Shown here one piece after another: positions 1-5,230 of a stretch of 8,021 nucleotides of DNA (positions within the stretch are counted from its first letter, which is position 1; each line of letters begins with the position of its first letter). The notes under the pieces were generated by a model. It searched no databases. It was not told the origin of the DNA and saw only the letters and a program-made list of their open reading frames with translations. This DNA is from an uncultured Mycoplasmatota bacterium (GTDB taxonomy: Bacteria > Bacillota_I > Bacilli_A > RF39 > UBA660), in the NCBI GenBank assembly GCA_900553435.1, contig USDC01000026.1, positions 1 through 8,021 of the forward strand. Reading direction: 5' to 3'. Both the position numbers and the translations under genes were made by a program.

Positions 1-1328
1 AATTTATTAAAAGTTCAATAAAAACAAATATAAATGTAATATAAATTAATTTTTTATTTATTTTTAAAGTAAAAGTAATAAAATATAAAAGTAATAACAT
101 TATACTAAATATTGCAAAAAATATTAAAACTTTGTCTGTATAAACTTCTTTTAAAATAAAACTCACAATATAAATTATTAATAAAATAATAAAGCAAATT
201 ATCATTTTTTTACTAAGTTTAATATCATTAATTTTATTAAAACTTTTAAATGCAATTAATATTAAGAAAAATGATAATGTAAATGAATATCTATTTGGAA
301 ACCATATAGGTCTTTGCATAAAATGCCATGCATAATCTATTAAATTAAAACTAAAGCTTAGTAAGTAAAAAATAATAATTGATAGTACTATTATTTTCTC
401 TTTTTTACTAAAGTTTTTGTTGAAAAAGAACAAAAATACTAAAGAAATAACAAAAAGACTAGAATATATGTTAGGAGTTCCATAAGATATATCACGAGTT
501 GCAAATGAACCAACAGTAGTTTTATAAAATGCATAAATAAAATCTAAGCTACCTTCAAAATAATTTGTTTGCATATTATTACTATATAGTTGAGCTTTGC
601 CATTTAATAATTCGAAAAATACTGGGATTATAAATATAGAACAAATTAAACCAGATAAAAGCGTTAAAATTATAAAGCTTTTTATTGTTTCTTTTTTTAT
701 ATTAGATGAAATAATTTTATAAATAAAATAAATTATATTAAATAAAACAATCATAAATCCAATATAAAAATTAAATAAAATACTTAGTGTTAAAGAGACA
801 ACATAAAATATTTTTTTGTTTTCATTTATAAGTTTTTCTATTCCTAGTATAACTAGTGGCAACATTATAACTGAATCTATCCACATATACAAGGTTATAT
901 CCCATTAAAGCATAAATGCTACTAAAGATAATGTTGCATTTTTTCTTTTTAAAGTAATTTAATAAAATTAAAAAGGTAACCGCAGATAAACCGATTTTTA
1001 CATAAATTAAAATTGAGTAAAAAATTGTTAAATATTCTGTTTTAAAAAAAACAACAAATAAATTTAAAGGACTTGCTAAGTAGTAAATGAATGTTGTAAA
1101 AAAATTATAACCTAAAGCCCCTTTAAAAGAATAAAAAAGTGAGTTGTTTCCTAACAGAACTTCTTTAAAATAGCTTAAAAATCCGGGGTGCTGCATACTA
1201 CCATCATAAACATTTAATGTTTGTTCTCCTAAAGGGAAAACATTATTAAAAATTGATAAAATTATTAAAATGAAAACTGGAATGATGCCCCCTAATATGT
1301 ACATAAGTAATGTTTTCTTTTTGCTCAT
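1..1328 (-). pseudogene. yfhO: YfhO-family membrane protein, frameshifted and truncated by window edge
   Basis: This is the N-terminal half of a YfhO-family multi-pass membrane protein, a family of GT-C-like proteins linked in Firmicutes to glycosylation of cell-envelope polymers. The start is ATG at 1328, preceded by GAGGTAGGT. The first frame is open to 822, but it stops resembling the family after 'ALMGYNLVY'. From about 889 the next frame continues without a stop to position 1 and carries the family landmarks in order: 'YMWIDSVIMLPLVILGIEKL', 'FNFYIGFM', 'GTPNIYSSL', 'WHFMQRPIWFPNRYSF'. About 442 codons are visible, against a family length of roughly 850 residues, so the C-terminal half lies beyond the left edge. 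The frame jump sits at 885-890. It may be a real inactivating deletion or a sequence error; only one lesion is seen. The gene is divergent from the fibre locus and shares a 105-bp intergenic region with it. The family call is confident; the pseudogene call is moderate. Confidence 0.8.
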
Positions 1329-1347
1329 ACTACCTACCTCAATAAAA

Positions 1348-1376
1348 ATTTTACCACAAGTGTAAAAAAAAACAAA
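1348..1376 (-). promoter_or_regulatory. Probable promoter of the yfhO-like gene
   Basis: On the minus strand an extended -10, TGGTAAAAT, occupies 1356-1348. It lies just upstream of the GAGGTAGGT ribosome binding site at 1340-1332. The -35 region, about 17 bp further up (1376-1371, TTTGTT), is weak, so recognition would depend on the extended TG. It is divergent from the promoter at 1384-1412. Confidence 0.45.
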
Positions 1377-1383
1377 AAAAATA

Positions 1384-1412
1384 TTGCAAAAAAAAAAAAG
1401 TGCTGCTATAAT
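1384..1412 (+). promoter_or_regulatory. Strong promoter of first TasA-like gene, with A12 tract in spacer
   Basis: The -35 is TTGCAA (1384-1389) and the extended -10 is TGCTATAAT (1404-1412), with a 17-bp spacer. Most of the spacer is a run of twelve A (1388-1399, starting inside the -35). Transcription should begin near 1419, leaving a leader of only about 15 nt that holds the GAGGAGG ribosome binding site (1421-1427). The near-consensus elements suggest very high expression. Confidence 0.85.
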
Positions 1413-1433
1413 TTTATCATGAGGAGGATAGAG

Positions 1434-1997
1434 ATGAACGAAAATAACAAAGGACAAACTATATTTTTGTCAGTAGTTGGAATTGCTACATTATTAGTTG
1501 CAATAATCGGAGCAACATTTGCATGGTTTAGTGCAACCGTAACAGGAAATGATACAGCAAGTAGTGTAATTGTTGAAACAGCTACAATTGGTATTACTTA
1601 TACTAATGGTAACGAAATCAAATTACAAAATGCATTACCTGGTGCAACTGATACTAAAACATTTACAGTAGCAGCAGCAGCTGGTTCAACAATTGATCAA
1701 ACATATAAAATCAATTGGAACATTACAACATTTGATTTTGCTAATAAAGCTGACTTAGTTTATGCATTAACTGGTACTCCTGATGGAGAAGGTACTGCTG
1801 TAACTAAAACTGAAACTGCAATGCCAACAACTACAGGTGTTAGTGAAATAGGTTCAGGTACATTAAAACCAGATGAAACTCATAGTTATTCTTTAAAAGT
1901 AACATTTAAAGAAACTGGTTCTAATCAAAATGCTAACCAAGGTAAACATTTTGCTGGTAAGATTGAAGTAGCAGCTGAAAATGTAAGTGCTAACTAA
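1434..1997 (+). CDS. TasA/camelysin-like secreted fibre subunit (SipW-type signal peptide)
   Basis: A 187-residue exported protein, probably the major subunit of a surface fibre or matrix. The start is ATG 1434, six bases after GAGGAGG; an in-frame ATG at 1419 overlaps that site and the transcription start and is unlikely. Residues 9-33 form the hydrophobic signal with 'LLVAIIGATFAWFSA', the pattern of SipW-cognate signal peptides, with probable cleavage after Ala30. The mature part is Thr-, Ala-, Asn- and Gly-rich, lacks cysteine, and ends with a strand-like segment, 'SYSLKVTF', followed by 'GKHFAGKIEVAAEN'. These features match the beta-sandwich TasA/camelysin group. A strong promoter, a dedicated terminator and more GC- and Ala-rich codon use than its neighbours suggest abundant product. 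Its paralogue is at 2107 and the matching peptidase at 2744. Fibre formation is inferred from the family; assembly in this organism is not shown by sequence. Confidence 0.8.
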   Translation: MNENNKGQTIFLSVVGIATLLVAIIGATFAWFSATVTGNDTASSVIVETATIGITYTNGNEIKLQNALPGATDTKTFTVAAAAGSTIDQTYKINWNITTFDFANKADLVYALTGTPDGEGTAVTKTETAMPTTTGVSEIGSGTLKPDETHSYSLKVTFKETGSNQNANQGKHFAGKIEVAAENVSAN

Positions 1998-2003
1998 TAA
2001 AAA

Positions 2004-2040
2004 AAACAAAATTAAACGTGGTTAACACGTTTTTTTGTTT
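2004..2040 (+). terminator. Intrinsic terminator after first TasA-like gene
   Basis: A perfect stem AAACGTG (2014-2020) / CACGTTT (2026-2032) with a GTTAA loop is followed by a T-rich tail. The stem can extend through AAACAAAA (2004-2011) pairing with TTTTGTTT (2033-2040). It begins seven bases after the stop codon and separates this transcript from the next gene. Confidence 0.8.
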
Positions 2041-2054
2041 ATAAAAAAAATATC

Positions 2055-2083
2055 TTGCATAAAAAACTAAGCTTTGCTAAAAT
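2055..2083 (+). promoter_or_regulatory. Promoter of second TasA-like gene
   Basis: TTGCAT (2055-2060) and extended -10 TGCTAAAAT (2075-2083) are separated by 17 bp. The -10 is one base off consensus, so it is probably weaker than the promoter at 1384. AAGGA at 2093-2097, nine bases before the ATG, is the likely ribosome binding site. Confidence 0.75.
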
Positions 2084-2106
2084 ATAAAATATAAGGATGT
2101 GAGGAT

Positions 2107-2664
2107 ATGGAAAAAATAGAAAAAAGTGAAGATGAAAAAGTTAAAAGACATACCTTGATTATTTATATAATAGCTTTATTAACTTTATTTATAGCAATAA
2201 TTGGAGCAACATTTGCATACTTTGCTGCAAGAATTATTGGTAACGAAGAAGCAAGTAGTGTGTTAATTAGATCTTCAAGTCTTACTATAGAATATTTAAC
2301 ACAAAATGAAATAAATGTTGCAAATATAAGTCCTGGTTTTAAAAAAGATTTAGACTTTACTGTATCTAATAATTCAACTGGAACAGCTGGATATAAATTA
2401 TACTGGGTAGTTGGAAAAAATGAATTTATAAACGATGATTTAGTATACAGTGTAAGTGGTACAACAACAGGAACAGATGGTACTCTTGTATCAGTAAATA
2501 ATAAACCAATTCCTAAAGTTTCTGGTGAAATTGGAACAGGTGTTATAACTGCAAATAGTACTCAAACATATAAATTAAATGTGGAATTTTTAAATAGAAA
2601 TGCTAATCAAAATGACAATCAAAATAAAGCATTTGCTGGAAAAATAGAAGTTAGAAGTAATTAA
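2107..2664 (+). CDS. TasA/camelysin-like secreted protein, paralogue of the 1434 gene
   Basis: A 185-residue exported protein of the same family as the gene at 1434. Residues 1-16 are a charged cytoplasmic leader (MEKIEKSEDEKVKRH). Residues 17-40 form a hydrophobic signal ending in 'AIIGATFAYFAA', with likely SipW cleavage after Ala37. The mature domain aligns with its neighbour along its length: 'NEEASSV', 'DLVYSVSGT', 'GEIGTG', 'YKLNVEF', and the C-terminal 'NQNKAFAGKIEV'. It lacks cysteine. Nucleotide similarity around the signal peptide is high, so the pair arose by duplication. It has its own promoter and terminator, so its dosage is separate from the first subunit. A minor, adaptor or alternative fibre subunit is the most plausible role, by analogy with TasA/TapA-type pairs; which of the two is the bulk component is inferred only from promoter strength. 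Confidence 0.78.
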   Translation: MEKIEKSEDEKVKRHTLIIYIIALLTLFIAIIGATFAYFAARIIGNEEASSVLIRSSSLTIEYLTQNEINVANISPGFKKDLDFTVSNNSTGTAGYKLYWVVGKNEFINDDLVYSVSGTTTGTDGTLVSVNNKPIPKVSGEIGTGVITANSTQTYKLNVEFLNRNANQNDNQNKAFAGKIEVRSN

Positions 2665-2687
2665 GATATAAATTACTTCTTTTTTTT
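2653..2687 (+). terminator. Intrinsic terminator overlapping the end of second TasA-like gene
   Basis: A perfect 10-bp stem AGAAGTAATT (2653-2662) / AATTACTTCT (2671-2680) with an 8-nt loop is followed by seven T. The left arm contains the last codons and touches the stop codon (2662-2664). The next promoter starts two bases after the T tract. Confidence 0.8.
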
Positions 2688-2688
2688 G

Positions 2689-2717
2689 TTGAAAACATTC
2701 TTTTTTTTTTATATAAT
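2689..2717 (+). promoter_or_regulatory. Promoter of signal peptidase gene, with T10 tract in spacer
   Basis: TTGAAA (2689-2694) and TATAAT (2712-2717) are separated by exactly 17 bp. Ten of the spacer bases are an uninterrupted T run (2701-2710). The ribosome binding site is AGAGGAA at 2730-2736, before ATG 2744. Both hexamers are near or at consensus. Confidence 0.8.
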
Positions 2718-2743
2718 TATCTATAGAATAGAGGAATTGAATA

Positions 2744-3766
2744 ATGAGGGAAAAGGTTAAGAATAATAAAGTATTACAAATTATAAATAAAATTTTAAAG
2801 TTTATTTCTTGGGTTGTATTAATAGCATTATTAATTCTTGCTGGATTTTTAATATATTATGTAGTAATGGCAAAGCAAGCTGAGAAAAAAGGAGCGGACT
2901 ATAAACCACCAATGGCATTATATACAATTATCTCTCCTAGTATGGTGCCTAATATAAATGTATATGATGTAGTTTTTAATGTAAAAGTAAATGACCCTAA
3001 TACTTTAGAAGTTGGAGATATAATTACTTTTGTATCTAGTGATTCATATATGAAAGGTATGATAATAACTCATAGAATAGTAGATAAATATGTTACTAAT
3101 GAAGGTGTACAGTTTAAAACTAAAGGGGATGCAAATGTAGAGGCTGACTCTTCACTTGTTTATGAAGAAAACGTAATAGGTAAAGTTTTATTTAAAATTC
3201 CTCAATTAGGTAGAGTACAATTCTTTTTAGCAAGTAAAAGTGGATGGTTTATTGCAATATTAATACCAGCTTTAGCTGTAATTGCATATGATATATTTAA
3301 ATTATTTAGATTATTAATTTTGAAAAAACAATTAAAGAATAAAGATGAAGATGATAATAATGGTTCTGGAAAAATAACTGAAGAAGATGGAGAAAAAGTA
3401 CTTGATTTAACTCATGCAGGTGAAGAAGCAACTCTAAGCACAGGAATTGCCGAAAAACAAGAAGAAAAAGAACCTGAATATAAAAATGAAGAAGAAGATA
3501 TTATAAACGAAAAAGAAATAATTAATGAAGAGATTCCACCAATAGAACCTACACCTAAAGATGAAGTGGATATAAGTCCAACTATTGATATAAAAGAAAA
3601 TACATTTGATAATTCTATAGATAATGAACAAACTAATAAAACTTTAGAAGAATTATTAAATGAAAATGCAGCATCAAATGAAGAAGAAAAATCAGAAGAA
3701 CAAAAAGAAAAAGATGCGATTATAGAAGCATTAGTAAAAGGAAATATGAGAAACAATAAAAAGTAG
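2744..3766 (+). CDS. sipW: SipW-type (ER-type) signal peptidase I with long acidic C-terminal tail
   Basis: A membrane signal peptidase that should cleave the signal peptides of the neighbouring TasA-like proteins on the outer face of the membrane. A first membrane segment spans about residues 20-42. The catalytic part follows: 'SPSMVP' with nucleophile Ser66, 'GDIITF' at 91-96, 'THRIVDK' with His110 in place of the bacterial Lys, and 'KGDANVEAD' with Asp129 and Asp135. The Ser/His pattern defines the ER-type SipW class. A second membrane segment covers about 168-190, followed by a Lys-rich stop. Residues 196-340 form a Glu/Asp/Asn-rich, low-complexity, probably disordered tail, predicted cytoplasmic. 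Typical SipW proteins are about 190 residues, so the tail is the unusual part. Start ATG 2744 follows AGAGGAA. No terminator follows, so read-through to 3832 is possible. The peptidase call is firm; substrates are inferred from context. Confidence 0.9.
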   Translation: MREKVKNNKVLQIINKILKFISWVVLIALLILAGFLIYYVVMAKQAEKKGADYKPPMALYTIISPSMVPNINVYDVVFNVKVNDPNTLEVGDIITFVSSDSYMKGMIITHRIVDKYVTNEGVQFKTKGDANVEADSSLVYEENVIGKVLFKIPQLGRVQFFLASKSGWFIAILIPALAVIAYDIFKLFRLLILKKQLKNKDEDDNNGSGKITEEDGEKVLDLTHAGEEATLSTGIAEKQEEKEPEYKNEEEDIINEKEIINEEIPPIEPTPKDEVDISPTIDIKENTFDNSIDNEQTNKTLEELLNENAASNEEEKSEEQKEKDAIIEALVKGNMRNNKK

Positions 3767-3772
3767 GAAATA

Positions 3773-3801
3773 TTGAAAAAAATATAAAAATATGCTATAA
3801 T
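3773..3801 (+). promoter_or_regulatory. Promoter of the 3832-5011 gene pair
   Basis: TTGAAA (3773-3778), a 17-bp spacer and extended -10 TGCTATAAT (3793-3801). It lies seven bases after the stop codon of the peptidase gene, with no terminator between. The extended -10 is identical to the one at 1404-1412, so the two units may be co-expressed. Confidence 0.8.
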
Positions 3802-3831
3802 ACCAAGCCATAGCAATTCGGAGGTGCAAAA

Positions 3832-4458
3832 GTGGCAGAAAAAATAAATCCAGAAGAGCTAAAAGAACAAAGAGAACAAAATGAAGAAGATATAGAAGAA
3901 AGAAAAAGGAAAATAAAAAGGGATACTAGAATACTTATAATATTATTAATCATTCTTTTATTTATATTAGCTTTTACTATAGGTATGGGTTTTGCTTTGA
4001 TTAAAATATATGATGATTCAACATCAAGAGTTCCTTTGGAAGTTGTTAAAAGCGAAATACTTGAAGTAGAATATACAGAAAAGGATTTCTTTAACCTAAC
4101 TGATGATAGAATTTTAAGTGATGAAGAAGGACTTAAAACAAAACCATTAAAATTTAATTTAACAAATACTGGGACTTCTGAATTAAGATATGATGTGAAA
4201 TTAGTTCCACTTAATGACGAATTTAAAACTAATGAGGTAATACCTGCTTCTGCGATAAGATATAAGATTGTAGAAAAAGGAAAAGATAGTGGAATAAGAA
4301 CATTTAGTGAAGCTAGTGACGATAGCCTTTATTCTGGTTCGATTGAGGCTAAAGAAAGCATTGATTATGATTTATATATTTGGTTAGATGAAAAAAGCAA
4401 TGTGAATTTATATAATAAGTCATATTTATTTAAAATTCAAATAGAAGCTGGAAAATAA
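3832..4458 (+). CDS. Membrane-anchored accessory protein with TasA-like C-terminal pattern
   Basis: A 208-residue single-pass membrane protein of unrecognised family, encoded next to the peptidase. The start is GTG 3832, five bases after GGAGGTG; no better start is near. Residues 1-33 are highly charged and probably helical (many Glu, Lys, Arg, Gln) and end in 'RKRKIKRDTR', predicting a cytoplasmic N-terminus. The membrane segment is about 34-57. The external part has strand-like stretches such as 'KPLKFNLTNTGTSELRYDV' and 'IDYDLYIWLDE', then 'KSYLFKIQIEAG', a pattern close to the C-terminus of TasA/camelysin-like proteins. The motif IGATFA of its neighbours is only vaguely echoed ('IGMGFA'), so cleavage by the SipW-like enzyme is uncertain. 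It is followed 28 bp later by 4487 without a promoter, so the two form one transcript. An anchor, initiator or chaperone for the fibre is an inference. Confidence 0.65.
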   Translation: MAEKINPEELKEQREQNEEDIEERKRKIKRDTRILIILLIILLFILAFTIGMGFALIKIYDDSTSRVPLEVVKSEILEVEYTEKDFFNLTDDRILSDEEGLKTKPLKFNLTNTGTSELRYDVKLVPLNDEFKTNEVIPASAIRYKIVEKGKDSGIRTFSEASDDSLYSGSIEAKESIDYDLYIWLDEKSNVNLYNKSYLFKIQIEAGK

Positions 4459-4472
4459 TATTCATAATTATT

Positions 4473-4481
4473 AAGGGGGGG
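4473..4481 (+). promoter_or_regulatory. Ribosome binding site with seven-G tract
   Basis: AAGGGGGGG ends five bases before ATG 4487 and is the only Shine-Dalgarno candidate for that gene. A run of seven G (4475-4481) is striking in such AT-rich DNA and could change length by slippage, altering spacing to the start codon. Confidence 0.6.
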
Positions 4482-4486
4482 ATAAA

Positions 4487-5011
4487 ATGAATATTAATAG
4501 AAAAATAATTATTTTGGTTTTAGAGTTATTATTAGTAATTGATTTTGTACTTTTATCTTTACCATTACAAGAGAGGTTAGAAGCTAGCACAAAAGAAATG
4601 CTTGCTTACCAAAATGCTGAGGTAGAAGACTCATATTTAACATTTAATATAACAGAAGGAAGTAATTTATTATTAAATCCAATGAGCGAAAAAGAGGCTT
4701 TAAAGATGAATCCTAATGTTATTACAATTTCAAAAGAAAACTCTAAAGGAAACTATAGTGTATATTTTAAATATGATAAATCTTCTGATTTAGATTACAA
4801 TTATTTAAATATAAATATAAATGGTAAGACAACTCGACTTTCAGACTTATTAGAATATGAAACATCAAAATATAAGTACTTTTTATTAGGGAAAGGAAAT
4901 ATAAAGAGTAGTAAAAACGATATTAAATATGACATATATTTTTGGATGGATGAAAGTATAGGAAATGAAGCACAAGGAAAACAATTAATTTATACATTTG
5001 AAGTAAAATAA
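4487..5011 (+). CDS. Small membrane-anchored or secreted protein, last gene of the fibre locus
   Basis: A 174-residue protein I cannot assign to a named family. Residues 1-4 are followed by 'RK' and a hydrophobic segment at about 7-26, then 'LPLQERLEAS', so it is either a signal anchor or an uncleaved N-terminal membrane helix. The rest is polar, without cysteine, with alternating strand-like segments ('YSVYFKYD', 'YLNININGK'). The C-terminus 'YDIYFWMDESIGNEAQGK' followed by 'LIYTFEVK' matches 'YDLYIWLDE' and 'KSYLFKIQIEAG' of the upstream gene and resembles the end of TasA/camelysin proteins. It starts 28 bp after 3832-4458, using the seven-G ribosome binding site, and is terminated at 5010-5038. 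It is probably a divergent beta-sandwich partner, such as a cap or tether, of the fibre system; this rests on context and the C-terminal pattern only. Confidence 0.6.
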   Translation: MNINRKIIILVLELLLVIDFVLLSLPLQERLEASTKEMLAYQNAEVEDSYLTFNITEGSNLLLNPMSEKEALKMNPNVITISKENSKGNYSVYFKYDKSSDLDYNYLNININGKTTRLSDLLEYETSKYKYFLLGKGNIKSSKNDIKYDIYFWMDESIGNEAQGKQLIYTFEVK

Positions 5012-5092
5012 AAATTAGTCTCGAATGACTAATTTTTTCTAATCAAAACATAATAACAGAAATGATAATTAAAATAAATATTCCACTTACAA
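5009..5092 (+). repeat. Direct repeat copy 1: terminator plus decayed permease 3' end
   Basis: This segment matches 6372-6469. Ignoring gaps there are three substitutions in 84 positions, plus a 2-base T-tract difference and a 12-base gap. It begins at the stop codon of the 4487-5011 gene and ends at 'ccacttacaa'. Read on the minus strand it encodes 'VSGIFILIIISVIMF' and then a stop, matching the C-terminus of the permease at 6378-7166. It is therefore a remnant of that gene's end, not a working gene. Confidence 0.85.
5010..5038 (+). terminator. Terminator of the fibre locus (copy 1)
   Basis: A perfect 11-bp stem AAAAATTAGTC (5010-5020) / GACTAATTTTT (5027-5037) has loop TCGAAT and a T6 run that includes the end of the stem. 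It starts inside the stop codon of the 4487 gene. The identical hairpin recurs at 6373-6400. Confidence 0.85.
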
Positions 5093-5110
5093 TTTAATAA
5101 AATTTAATAA
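5091..5110 (+). repeat. Tandem 10-bp repeat at the left junction of the Fic unit
   Basis: AATTTAATAA occurs twice in immediate succession (5091-5100 and 5101-5110), exactly where similarity to the permease end stops. It may be a by-product of the joining event or simple AT-rich sequence. Confidence 0.5.
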
Positions 5111-5155
5111 GATAAACAGTAGTTACTATTTGTTTATAAATAAATTACTTTCCAT

Positions 5156-5229
5156 TTAATTGCATCATACACATTGTTAATTGCATCATTTTGTGTTATA
5201 ATGATGCAAATGAAAGGAGAATGGTGCAA
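5156..5229 (+). promoter_or_regulatory. Array of four operator half-sites over the fic promoter
   Basis: The 13-mer TTAATTGCATCAT occurs at 5156-5168 and 5177-5189. The core TTGCATCATT is inverted as AATGATGCAA at 5200-5209, giving a perfect 10-bp inverted repeat with 5181-5190. A fourth inverted copy with one mismatch, AATGGTGCAA, is at 5220-5229. Core starts are about 5160, 5181, 5200 and 5220, steps of 21, 19 and 20 bp, so all lie on one face of the helix. The array covers the region upstream of -35, the spacer, the region just after -10, and the ribosome binding/start region. This arrangement suits a cooperative repressor; the winged-helix end of the Fic protein is the obvious candidate. 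Confidence 0.7.
5174..5202 (+). promoter_or_regulatory. Promoter of the fic gene
   Basis: TTGTTA (5174-5179), a 17-bp spacer and TATAAT (5197-5202) with the extended element TGT at 5194-5196. The expected transcription start is near 5209. The second operator half-site lies in the spacer and the third begins inside the -10, so a bound protein would block polymerase. Confidence 0.8.
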
Positions 5230-5230
5230 T

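Noticed and set aside
1419..1433. Upstream ATG extending the first TasA-like protein by five residues
   Set aside because: It coincides with the expected transcription start and overlaps the GAGGAGG ribosome binding site that serves ATG 1434.
3412..3816. Open frames on the minus strand opposite the acidic tail of the signal peptidase (also 3434-3631)
   Set aside because: They are antisense to a gene with clear catalytic motifs; their Phe/Ser/Ile-rich composition is the complement of Glu/Lys/Asn codons, and no start with a ribosome binding site was seen.
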